Shown: piece by piece, positions 8,329 to 16,094 of the stretch
Numbering within the stretch: position 1 is the stretch's first letter
Layout: the number at the start of each line of letters is the position of its first letter
Assembly: GCF_031326225.1 (NCBI RefSeq)
Contig: NZ_CP133720.1
Span: 434,001 to 498,000 of the forward strand
From: Undibacterium cyanobacteriorum
GTDB taxonomy: Bacteria; Pseudomonadota; Gammaproteobacteria; Burkholderiales; Burkholderiaceae_D
Reading direction: 5' to 3'
Length of the DNA: 64,000 nt
Position numbers and translations under genes: made by a program
The notes under the pieces: generated by a model
Told to the model about the DNA's origin: nothing
Seen by the model: only the letters and a program-made list of their open reading frames with translations
The model's database searches: none

Positions 8329-10588
8329 GCTTCTTGAACATTTCCGTTCACAACTCTTCGGTGCGGTTCTGTTGCATCGTGCACCCTTATGGGCTGCGGC
8401 TTGGGTGCCGTGGCTCACCTTATTTTCTGTGCGAGGTGAGTGGCGCGTAGTCGTGCTGACGTGTGTTTTGCCGCTCACATTGGTTGTGCTTGAAACGCTG
8501 TATTGGCGCCGCAGTATTGCGCAAAAAATGTGGCAATGGCTGAATCATGCTAGTCCGAGTATGGAAGACAGCAGTCAGTTGTTGCAAGAGGCTCGCAGCC
8601 CCATCGCTCGCCTGCAACAAGATAGAATTCTGCAACGTTTGGAACGCGAGAGCGACGCGGGACTGCCACAGCAAATTGCCTTGCGTTTCGCCACCGCTGG
8701 TTCTCTTTATTGGTGGAGTTTGTTCCTCAATGCCGTGCTCGTCCTGATCCTATTCTTTGCTTGGCCATGGGGCGCCGCTGAGAATTCAACTTCAGTGCAC
8801 CCGACCAAAGCCACCGCTGCCACCACGCTGAATCGAATCGTTGTGAGTCGACTGCAGCTTCATATCCAAGCGCCAACTTACACTGGGGCGGCCACATTGG
8901 ATACAGAGCCGAAGGATCTCGAAGTCTTAGAGCAGAGTGAAGTGAGGTGGTGCGTGCGTCTTCGTGGAGCGACCCAGGAGTCTGTATATGAAGATTTTCT
9001 CAAAGCGCACCCTCTTAATTTGAGCAACGGCGATACCTTGCAGTGGCAGCTTGCGAATTCAGTTTCTCAGGCAGGACTTGAACAAGGCTCTTCGATGTAT
9101 TGTGCTAAGTGGACCGCTACTGAATCTATCTTTTGGTCTTGGCAAGATGGTGAGGCCGATGTAAAAAATGGTGCAGGAAAAGTTGGTGAATCGGGCAATC
9201 GTTGGACCATTAAAATCAAATTCGATAGCGCGCCTCAAATTCTGATTGAGCAACCACAGGAAATGTTGCAGGTCCTTAGCGCTTCGGCCAAAGAAGTCAC
9301 CACGCTCATCACGGTGCGTGACGACTACCGAGTTCAAAATGCACAACTTCATATGACCTTGGCACGCGGTAGTGGTGAGAACATTCGATTTAGTGATCGT
9401 GAAGTACCGATTCCACAGGGACAGGATCCTAAAGTACGTCAATGGAAGCGCAGTTGGAGCCTGCAGGAGCTGGGAATGGAAGTGGGGGATGAGTTGTATT
9501 TCTTTGTACGCGCCAGCGACAATGCACAACCTGCACCGCACCAAACTACTTCGCCGACTTATACCTTAAGAATGCCGAGCCCTGAAGCCAAGGAAGAAGC
9601 GAGTTCGGTGTTGCCTATTTTGGCGAAACCCGAGTCCTTACGGAGTCAACGGCAAATCATTATTGATACCGAAACTTTGCTAGCGGATCTCAAAGCAAAT
9701 CCTCGTATCAACCCAGCGGTGATCCGTTCGCGTAGTGAAACGATTGCGAACGACCAAGCTGCGTTACGCCGTCGTTATGGTAAATTTTTAGGCGAGGAAT
9801 CAAGTCTGTTTGGTGATGAAGAACATCACGAGGATGATGGTCATGCACATGGTGGTGAGGCACAGAGTGCTCCGGGTAGGGCAGTGGATATGGCAGCGAT
9901 GTATGGGCATGCGCACGACCAGGCGGAAAATGCCACCTTGTTCGATGAGGCCACTAAGACAATCTTACGCCAAGTATTGGCCGCTATGTGGGATGCAGAA
10001 AAAGCCTTACGGGCGATTACGCCAGCAAGTGCTTTAGTGCCGGAGAACAAAGCACTAGAAGGTATCAAACGCTTACAGCAAGCTGACCGCATCTACTTAC
10101 ATAAGGCGGCTTTCACACCGCCGGCCATCAAGGAAGAAAAACGTTTGAGTGGCGATGCTCTCGAAGCGCGCAACTGGAAAGCGCAGCAAGATCAAAACGA
10201 GAAGAGAATACCCGTCGAAATTTCACTACTGATGGAGCGTTTGGCAAACCAACACCCTTTACCTGTTGATTGGAAAACCCAAGCGCGTGCCTGGATTACT
10301 CAAGGCATTCCACAAGATGATCAGCGCTTAGCCGCATTGGCTGCGGTGCAAGATGTGAGTGAAGGGTGTCAGAGTTGTCAACAGACATTACGGGCTTGGT
10401 TGAGGCAAGCAACCCCTGCAGCAAGTTTATATTTACAAGCGCCGAGTTCTACTGATACCTCAGCTTGGACGGCGAGCCGCGAGCATCATCAAACCGATCA
10501 ACGAGCATCTGCTAATCCACGCTTTCAGAAAGCCTGGCGCGCTGCAGGAATGAAAGAGCCTCGTTCTGAACAAAGTTCGAAGAGGTAA
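8309..10588 (+). CDS. DUF4175-like large membrane protein with His-rich segment
   Basis: 759 residues from the ATG at 8309; an in-frame extension to 8273 would overlap the upstream gene further. Hydrophobic segments lie near residues 25-60 and again around 130-150, then a long soluble region. Layout and context fit the DUF4175 family, but I assign it with moderate certainty. A conspicuous stretch encoded at 9812-9925 is rich in His, Asp and Glu (EEHHEDDGHAHGGE and later YGHAHDQAE) and could bind metal. It is followed by a helical region with CQSCQQ near 690. It ends two bases before the next start. Confidence 0.7.
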   Translation: MPNAKHKLLEHFRSQLFGAVLLHRAPLWAAAWVPWLTLFSVRGEWRVVVLTCVLPLTLVVLETLYWRRSIAQKMWQWLNHASPSMEDSSQLLQEARSPIARLQQDRILQRLERESDAGLPQQIALRFATAGSLYWWSLFLNAVLVLILFFAWPWGAAENSTSVHPTKATAATTLNRIVVSRLQLHIQAPTYTGAATLDTEPKDLEVLEQSEVRWCVRLRGATQESVYEDFLKAHPLNLSNGDTLQWQLANSVSQAGLEQGSSMYCAKWTATESIFWSWQDGEADVKNGAGKVGESGNRWTIKIKFDSAPQILIEQPQEMLQVLSASAKEVTTLITVRDDYRVQNAQLHMTLARGSGENIRFSDREVPIPQGQDPKVRQWKRSWSLQELGMEVGDELYFFVRASDNAQPAPHQTTSPTYTLRMPSPEAKEEASSVLPILAKPESLRSQRQIIIDTETLLADLKANPRINPAVIRSRSETIANDQAALRRRYGKFLGEESSLFGDEEHHEDDGHAHGGEAQSAPGRAVDMAAMYGHAHDQAENATLFDEATKTILRQVLAAMWDAEKALRAITPASALVPENKALEGIKRLQQADRIYLHKAAFTPPAIKEEKRLSGDALEARNWKAQQDQNEKRIPVEISLLMERLANQHPLPVDWKTQARAWITQGIPQDDQRLAALAAVQDVSEGCQSCQQTLRAWLRQATPAASLYLQAPSSTDTSAWTASREHHQTDQRASANPRFQKAWRAAGMKEPRSEQSSKR
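9812..9925 (+). other. His/Asp/Glu-rich segment inside the DUF4175-like protein
   Basis: Within the long soluble part of the 8309-10588 product, seven histidines occur in about 38 residues (EEHHEDDGHAHGG, then GHAHD). Such clusters are commonly metal-binding; zinc is a guess suggested by the zinc-dependent TldD-like protease nearby. Confidence 0.6.
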
Positions 10589-10590
10589 CG

Positions 10591-12405
10591 ATGAATCCAA
10601 CACAGCTCCTAGCAAGTGGCGCGGTCGTCGTTGTCGGTGCATGGTCCGCACTGCAGTATTGGCGGCAGGGACGCAAGCTTTCGGTGTTTCTCGTCATGAA
10701 TCTCACTGTCGCCATCGTTGCATTACTGTGCTGGGATTCAATCACTACCCAGTTGCGTGCACCGCTGCAAGCGATGTGGAAGTCGAGCGGGCAGCATACT
10801 AGTGTCGACTGGGATAGTGATCAGCAGTCTTACCTCAGTTCCACCATGTTAAAACAATTGGAGCACCGTACTGAGATCGTGATGCAGGGAGACGGTTTGC
10901 GTGCCAGTCAGTGGCGTGATGTCCCTGCGCGACGTTTGACTTGGCAAGCACCACAAGGGCGGGATCGCATTCAACTTCAAGCACCGAGTGGAATTGCTTT
11001 AGGGCGCGAGTTTGAGTTGCTGGTGCAGCGTCCTCAATGGTCGTCGACCACCGCAAAGAAAACATGGTCAGCACAACTTCTCGCTGAGAATGGTCAGTTG
11101 TTAACCCAGCAGAGCAGTGAGGGATCGCAGCTCACACTGCGGTGGTTGCCACCGGTCGCGGAACGTCTGGAATTACAGTTGAAGGTCCTTGATCACGATG
11201 GTCGCGTCATCGATAGCGGCCCCATTCCGCTCGAGGTGAAACCGCTTCGGCCTTTGCAGGTCAGCGCGCGTTTTAGCGCTGCCTCCTTCGATGTCAGCAG
11301 CTTGCGTCAATTGCTGCAGGCGAGTGAAGCGAATCTCGATTGGCAAACGCGCATGGGACAGACAGTACAGCATCAATTACAGGCGCGGGATGCAATGGCG
11401 CAGACCGATTTGGTGTTGATGGATGCTGGCTATTGGGAAAATGCGAGTGCACCAATACGTCAGCAAATTCTGCAGAAAGTCGCGCAAGGAAGTAGCTTGT
11501 TGATCTTGGGGGCGAATGCCCGGCAAGCACACATTTGGCGCGAGTCTATGGGTTTGGAATTGCGTCCAGCTGCGTCGAATGCAAGCAATCAAGCCACAAA
11601 TCAAGAAGTTGCCTTTGAATGGATGCAAGCTTCGCCACGCATGGAAACCAAACGCCTAGTGATGGTGGCGACGCCATTGCAGGCGACACCGAATCCAAAA
11701 TGGTCGAATTTGCCTTTGCCCAAGGTTGTGAAAGATGATGCCACATCGATCGTTGGACGCAATTGGGATCAAGGGCGGATTGTGTGGATCGGTGTCAGTG
11801 ATTGGCATCGGTATGCGATTAGTGCGCCGGAAACTCTGAAGCAGTGGTGGCAAGCTTTACTGGATCAAAGTTTAGCCGCGACACAATCTGAAAATCATTT
11901 ACGTGTGCGGGAAACCATGCCCTTGGTCGGTGAGCGCATCAGCCTTTGTCTTGATAGAGAAATCGAGAGTGATGCCGAGATCAAGGCCTTGCGTGATCCA
12001 ACACAAACGATGTACACATTCGTTGCGAGTCTTGATGAAGTCGGCCAACATTGTGTGAGCTGGCGCGCACAAGAGGCGGGTTGGCAATCGTTCTCCTTGA
12101 TGCCGAACACCGCTAAAGTTTCGCAAAAAGTAGGTCAGGATTCAGCGCAAACTAACGTCGATGGTTCAGCGAGCGAGCAAAATGAAATCCGCCGTTGGAT
12201 CTATGTTTATCCACATCAGGCTTGGCCAACATGGCAAAGAGAATTAAAGCGCGAGGCGACCTTGGCATACCAGAATCGAATTGCTGGTTCAGTGACGACG
12301 GCGCCTTTGGAGATGCCTCGTTGGCCTTTACTGGTTTGGATGATTGTTTCGAGTTTGATGTTGTGGTTCTTTGATACGCGTCGAACTGAGAAACGCGATT
12401 GGTAA
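10591..12405 (+). CDS. Membrane-anchored protein of unknown function, last gene of the MoxR/BatA operon
   Basis: 604 residues. Two hydrophobic segments at the N-terminus (about 7-20 and 30-50) and one at the C-terminus (PLLVWMIVSSLMLWFF) bracket a large, probably periplasmic, region. In its middle, DLVLMDAGYWENASAPIRQQIL followed by QGSSLLILGANARQ, and later GRIVWIGVSDWHRYAI, resemble the glutamine-amidotransferase-like fold seen in other Bat-type proteins, without an obvious catalytic Cys. The start is two bases after the preceding stop. I recognise the architecture but not a named family. Confidence 0.7.
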   Translation: MNPTQLLASGAVVVVGAWSALQYWRQGRKLSVFLVMNLTVAIVALLCWDSITTQLRAPLQAMWKSSGQHTSVDWDSDQQSYLSSTMLKQLEHRTEIVMQGDGLRASQWRDVPARRLTWQAPQGRDRIQLQAPSGIALGREFELLVQRPQWSSTTAKKTWSAQLLAENGQLLTQQSSEGSQLTLRWLPPVAERLELQLKVLDHDGRVIDSGPIPLEVKPLRPLQVSARFSAASFDVSSLRQLLQASEANLDWQTRMGQTVQHQLQARDAMAQTDLVLMDAGYWENASAPIRQQILQKVAQGSSLLILGANARQAHIWRESMGLELRPAASNASNQATNQEVAFEWMQASPRMETKRLVMVATPLQATPNPKWSNLPLPKVVKDDATSIVGRNWDQGRIVWIGVSDWHRYAISAPETLKQWWQALLDQSLAATQSENHLRVRETMPLVGERISLCLDREIESDAEIKALRDPTQTMYTFVASLDEVGQHCVSWRAQEAGWQSFSLMPNTAKVSQKVGQDSAQTNVDGSASEQNEIRRWIYVYPHQAWPTWQRELKREATLAYQNRIAGSVTTAPLEMPRWPLLVWMIVSSLMLWFFDTRRTEKRDW

Positions 12406-12591
12406 ACTTTATTTTGTACGTGTCGTGTAAATCCATTTTCGTTTGGTTCACAGCTCTTTTTTGGATCAGTACAAAACAAAATTTATTTTAAATCTAAACT
12501 TGTTGCTCGCTTGATACGCTTTTATTTGTCATAAGATCTATGACTATTTTCAATTCAATCGCTGATTTTATTTAATTCTGCGAGCAAGTTA

Positions 12592-12612
12592 GCGAAGGAA
12601 CTTCGCGCAGCT
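12592..12612 (+). terminator. Possible terminator after the MoxR/BatA operon
   Basis: Stem GCGAAG (12592-12597), loop GAA, stem CTTCGC (12601-12606), followed shortly by a short T stretch at 12611. It is about 190 bases after the operon end, so the assignment is weak. Confidence 0.3.
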
Positions 12613-12727
12613 TTTCCTGAAAAAGCGACTCTTGATGTGCGGCAATCAAGTTGCATCTTGTCGCGAGATGCAGCGCACTTAGACAGCCTTTTCTTGCTAC
12701 GTCAATTCGTTTTTACTTCTTCCTCAG

Positions 12728-12745
12728 CACACCAAATCTGGTGTG
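12728..12745 (+). other. Leader hairpin
   Basis: Perfect 7-bp stem CACACCA / TGGTGTG with loop AATC, followed by TTTCG. It lies about 90 bases upstream of the zinc peptidase start. It may be part of the leader structure or a weak terminator. Confidence 0.45.
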
Positions 12746-12791
12746 TTTCGAGTCCTGTGAATGATGTTTGTTTGCAGGTCAAACGTGAACG

Positions 12792-12833
12792 TGGAGGTGC
12801 GCAAGAACACCTCCATACTTTGGAGGAAGAAAC
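12792..12833 (+). promoter_or_regulatory. Mutually exclusive stems around the ribosome-binding site
   Basis: TGGAGGTG (12792-12799) pairs perfectly with CACCTCCA (12808-12815). CCTCCA (12810-12815) can instead pair with TGGAGG (12821-12826), which contains the Shine-Dalgarno GGAGG seven bases before the ATG at 12834. The upstream stem (8 bp) would free the site and the downstream stem (6 bp) would hide it, a layout expected of a translational switch. This is seen in the sequence; the regulatory role is inferred. Confidence 0.55.
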
Positions 12834-13391
12834 ATGAATAAGAAGTTAAAGATCGCTCTGGCGATTGCATTGGGACTGACAAGTGCTGCACAGATTGCCT
12901 ACGCAATGACAGTGAACTCAACCTATGTCAGTAAAACGGGGACTGAAATTCGCGGAATTTTCGGTCGTTATTCCAACCCAACGATTTATCTGGATCGCCG
13001 TGCTTGCGGTGAGTCGCAACTGTCGGCGATGGCATGCGGCCCTTACACGATCAGTGTCGGTAGCCAGTTTCTGCAAAATGCCGAAAACACCTACGGCAAT
13101 TACGCAGCGAAAGCCATTCTCGGACATGAGTGGGGCCATACCATTCAGTTCACTTATAACATCAATCCAGGCCAACCCTATTTAGAGCTGCAAGCGGATT
13201 GCGCGGGTGGTTCTTATATTCGTTACGCGGTAGACACCTTGCGCTATCCGAATTTCTTGGCGACCGCGGTCAATACGGCTCGGGCCTATGCTGGTGGCGA
13301 TCATGGCACACCAGCACAGCGTGACTACTACACACGTTGGGGCTATACCAATGGCATTTCCAAGTGCTTGAATAATTTGCCACGCGTTTAA
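12834..13391 (+). CDS. Small secreted zinc metallopeptidase, YpfJ-like
   Basis: 185 residues with a signal peptide (MNKKLKIALAIALGLTSAAQIAYA). The zinc motif HEWGH is at 98-102 and the second motif ELQAD at 118-122, followed by HGTPAQR at 157-163; this order is that of the neutral zinc metallopeptidase family that includes YpfJ. Four cysteines (residues 58, 68, 123, 178) could form disulfides, fitting an exported enzyme. It is much shorter than YpfJ (about 290 residues), lacking most of the N-terminal part. A strong GGAGG site precedes the start within alternative hairpins. Substrate unknown. Confidence 0.82.
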   Translation: MNKKLKIALAIALGLTSAAQIAYAMTVNSTYVSKTGTEIRGIFGRYSNPTIYLDRRACGESQLSAMACGPYTISVGSQFLQNAENTYGNYAAKAILGHEWGHTIQFTYNINPGQPYLELQADCAGGSYIRYAVDTLRYPNFLATAVNTARAYAGGDHGTPAQRDYYTRWGYTNGISKCLNNLPRV

Positions 13392-13404
13392 GAAAGTTTT
13401 GCCA

Positions 13405-13440
13405 GTAAAGAGATGTTGGCTACTGACAGCATCTCTTTAC
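13405..13440 (+). terminator. Hairpin after the zinc peptidase gene
   Basis: Perfect 11-bp stem GTAAAGAGATG (13405-13415) / CATCTCTTTAC (13430-13440) with a 14-base loop, 14 bases after the stop. No clear T tract follows, so termination is likely but not certain. Confidence 0.5.
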
Positions 13441-13488
13441 ATCTGTACGACAAAATAAAAATCTAGGTGCAGGACGGGGAGATTGGGA

Positions 13489-14295
13489 ATGAAAAAATTA
13501 AACTACATATTGCTACTGGGTGCTGGCTTATTGGTCGGTAGTTCTTATTTTTTGTGGAGCTCACTTCAGAGCAAGCAAGAGGTGTTGGCAGAACAGCTGA
13601 GCGAACACAAACATACGGGGAAGGAACAGGTTCTACGCGACCCTTTGGCAAATCAAGCTGATGGATCGGCTAGTCTTCCTAGAGCCAACAATCATCGTTT
13701 AGCCAACCCGTGGGAGAGTGCTCCAACCGTGATCGGTGAGGCAGGCCAGAACGATGCTGTACGAACTCAAGGTGTCGAATCGCTAGCGAAAATGGCTGAG
13801 CCTGAAAAAGAAGTCGTTTCCGCAGCGGAACTAGCACGTCGTCAGAAACTGCAAAATTTGGGTTACATGGTGCCGACCGACTATTACACCAAAGATCTCA
13901 AGACCTTGCGTCAACTTGCGAAGGCAGGCGACGCCTATGCGATGGTTCATTTGGGGGAGAAGTACGCTTTTGAATTGAATGGACAGACTTCCAATCCAGA
14001 ATTCGAACAAGGTGTTGATTACGCTAAGGCCGCGAAACAGTCATTTAAGGACGCCCTAGTCGCGGGCAATATTCGTTCAGCGGGGATCATCGCTGAGCTG
14101 TATTTCCAAGAACAGAATGTGACAGAGGCTTATGCTTGGCATTTAGTCTCGGATCAACTGGGTGACGATATCAGTGCAAATTGGTTTAAGCGAACCGAGA
14201 TGGCGCAACAAGCGAGTGCGCAGGTGAAGCAAGCGGCACAGACGCGTGCCAATCAGATTATGAGTGAGCTCAAGTTGAGCAAAAAATCTGGCTAG
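13489..14295 (+). CDS. Membrane-anchored protein with Sel1/TPR-like repeats
   Basis: 268 residues starting at the ATG at 13489, eight bases after GGGGA; a TTG at 13483 would add two residues. One N-terminal span (YILLLGAGLLVGSSYFLW) is followed by a linker and a helical C-terminal half. LRQLAKAGDAYAMVHLGEKYA and later segments such as VAGNIRSAGIIAELYFQEQNVTEAYAWHLV are typical of Sel1-like repeats, which mediate protein contacts. Probably periplasmic. Specific function unknown. Confidence 0.7.
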   Translation: MKKLNYILLLGAGLLVGSSYFLWSSLQSKQEVLAEQLSEHKHTGKEQVLRDPLANQADGSASLPRANNHRLANPWESAPTVIGEAGQNDAVRTQGVESLAKMAEPEKEVVSAAELARRQKLQNLGYMVPTDYYTKDLKTLRQLAKAGDAYAMVHLGEKYAFELNGQTSNPEFEQGVDYAKAAKQSFKDALVAGNIRSAGIIAELYFQEQNVTEAYAWHLVSDQLGDDISANWFKRTEMAQQASAQVKQAAQTRANQIMSELKLSKKSG

Positions 14296-14325
14296 AATGA
14301 AGTGAGGCTGAATTGAAGCGCTCTA

Positions 14326-14367
14326 AAAAGAACAGCCCGCTATGCACCTGAGCGATCGAGCGGGCTG
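14326..14367 (-). terminator. Terminator of the exported amidohydrolase gene
   Basis: Perfect 9-bp stem CAGCCCGCT (14333-14341) / AGCGGGCTG (14359-14367). Read on the minus strand it is followed by TTCTTTTTAG, giving a T-rich tail downstream of the gene ending at 14462. Confidence 0.65.
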
Positions 14368-14461
14368 GGATAGGAAAATGCAAATAGGTGCTTGTTGAAC
14401 AGGTGCTTATAGAAAAGCTACTTATCAAAAACAGACCTCATTCGTACTGATCGTTTTGCGC

Positions 14462-15745
14462 TTATTGCTTGACGACTTCACCCGCTTTGATCACGACATC
14501 GACTTTTTCTAGTAAGCGTACATCTTTACTTGGGTCGCCTTTCACAGCAACAATGTCTGCAAAACGTCCAGCTTCAAGCACACCCACGTCTTTGGAGGCC
14601 AAGGCTTCTGCCGCGTTAATTGTGGCGGCTTGAATTGCTTGAACTGGCGTCATGCCATAACGCACCATAGTCGCAAATTGTTTGGCATTGTCGCCGTGTG
14701 GATAAATGCCAGCATCCGTGCCGTACACCATTTTCACGCCCGCAGCGTGGGCTTTACGGAATCCCTCGCGCTGAATATCTGCGACTTCGCGATCTTTACG
14801 CAAATTATCTTCGAGTACGCCATTCTTCTTACCCTCGGCTTGCGTGTAGTCGGTATTGTAAATATCCATCGACAAGTAGGCGCCGTGTTTCTTCGCTAAG
14901 GCGATCCCCTCGTCGTCGATCAAACTAGCATGTTCAATCGTGTCGATACCCGCGCGAATCGCATCTTTAATGCCCGAGGTGCCATGCGCATGCGCCGCCA
15001 CACGCAGACCCCATTGATGCGCCTCTTCCGCGATCGACTTCATTTCCGTCAAGCTCAATTGCTGTTGGCCTGGTTCAGTATTGTGCGAGAACACACCACC
15101 TGTCGCGCAGATCTTGATCACTTGGGCGCCGTATTTACGCAGTTCACGAACACGCTTACGTCCTTCTTCAGGATTGTCGGCGTTGTAAGGGCTGCGTTGG
15201 TTCATGGATGGTGGAAAGAAGGTAGAGTCACAATGTCCACCAGTCGCGCCAAAGGAGTACGCTGCCGTCACGATACGAGGACCACGCACTTTACCTTCGT
15301 CAATGGCTTCGCGCAGACCAACGTCATTCCAAGCATCAGAGCCCACATTGCGTACAGTCGTGAAACCCGCATCCAGGGTACGGCTGGCGTGTGGGACTGT
15401 GAGGATGGACCAAAAACGATCATTGAATTGCAAAGTGTTGTAGCCACCGTAGGTTGGATCACTGTCGAGGTGGACGTGCATATCGATCAGTCCAGGCAAT
15501 AGAGTCATACCCTTTAGGTCGACTTTCTTGGTGTCGGCACCGACTTTTTGTGGGTCTTGATTGAGACTGACGATGCGACCATCGCGTACCAAGATTGAGG
15601 GATTCGCAATCATTTTGCCAGTGCGTACGTCCAACATTTGGCTGCCGGTGATCAACACATCGGCCGCTTGTGCCGAGCTGGCAATCGATAAACTAGAAAA
15701 AGAAAAAACGGCTGCTAAGGCCGTGAGTGTGACTGATAACTTCAT
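14462..15745 (-). CDS. Exported amidohydrolase (imidazolonepropionase/dipeptidase-like)
   Basis: 427 residues with a signal peptide ending near SSAQA. Metal-dependent amidohydrolase motifs occur in order: LIDMHVHLD (His90 and His92), the VIKICATGGV segment with a lysine that may be carboxylated, AAHAHG, IEHAS and the GTDAG aspartate. A C-terminal beta-sandwich tail (VGVLEAGRFADIVAV) is typical of the superfamily. This subgroup includes exported prolidase or Xaa-Arg/Lys dipeptidase-type enzymes, so peptide hydrolysis in the periplasm is likely; exact substrate cannot be read from the sequence. Transcribed away from the GspE-like gene. Confidence 0.88.
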   Translation of the reverse strand: MKLSVTLTALAAVFSFSSLSIASSAQAADVLITGSQMLDVRTGKMIANPSILVRDGRIVSLNQDPQKVGADTKKVDLKGMTLLPGLIDMHVHLDSDPTYGGYNTLQFNDRFWSILTVPHASRTLDAGFTTVRNVGSDAWNDVGLREAIDEGKVRGPRIVTAAYSFGATGGHCDSTFFPPSMNQRSPYNADNPEEGRKRVRELRKYGAQVIKICATGGVFSHNTEPGQQQLSLTEMKSIAEEAHQWGLRVAAHAHGTSGIKDAIRAGIDTIEHASLIDDEGIALAKKHGAYLSMDIYNTDYTQAEGKKNGVLEDNLRKDREVADIQREGFRKAHAAGVKMVYGTDAGIYPHGDNAKQFATMVRYGMTPVQAIQAATINAAEALASKDVGVLEAGRFADIVAVKGDPSKDVRLLEKVDVVIKAGEVVKQ

Positions 15746-16094
15746 ATGAACTCCGAGGATGAATCAAGTACGCCAAAGAAATACCAAGCGTGCCAGTATG
15801 GAGGTCAGCTTAGACCGTGGTCAATTGAATTGAATTGAATGATGCTCTATGCCAACACCTGGTTCGCAAAAGTATAGACGCCTTGTTATCGAGTCATTGT
15901 AGTTAGTTGAAATCGAGGAAAACATCGGTAGCGATCATAATTCCTCATAGGCGCCCAGGGTTTTTACCGATTGTGTTGCGAATTGTTCCTATTGCCGACG
16001 GCGGAATGCTTTGTGGATGCGCGCTATGGGTCATAATAGATCGAAGTAATAAAATCAAAACAGCAAATATCTTAATTTCGAGGCAAGAGAGTAC
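15746..16094. promoter_or_regulatory. 349-bp divergent intergenic region
   Basis: Separates the minus-strand amidohydrolase from the plus-strand GspE-like gene and should hold both promoters. Three copies of ATTGA run at 15834-15848. CATAAT at 16032-16037 could be a -10 element for the GspE-like gene, without a convincing -35. No gene is seen here. Confidence 0.4.

Larger units (their letters stand above)
12406..12833 (+). promoter_or_regulatory. 428-bp AT-rich intergenic region with structured leader
   Basis: No convincing gene is present; a 66-codon frame at 12637-12837 runs into the next gene and has no ribosome-binding site. The region contains a GCGAAG-GAA-CTTCGC hairpin at 12592-12606, a CACACCA-AATC-TGGTGTG hairpin at 12728-12745 and alternative stems around the ribosome-binding site at 12792-12826. 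Together they suggest the end of the upstream operon and a structured 5' leader for the zinc peptidase gene. Confidence 0.6.

Noticed and set aside
12637..12837. 66-residue frame upstream of the zinc peptidase
   Set aside because: No ribosome-binding site, no sensible composition, and it overlaps the start of the real gene and its leader hairpins.
14930..15502. 190-residue plus-strand frame inside the amidohydrolase
   Set aside because: Antisense to a gene with full amidohydrolase motifs; no support of its own.
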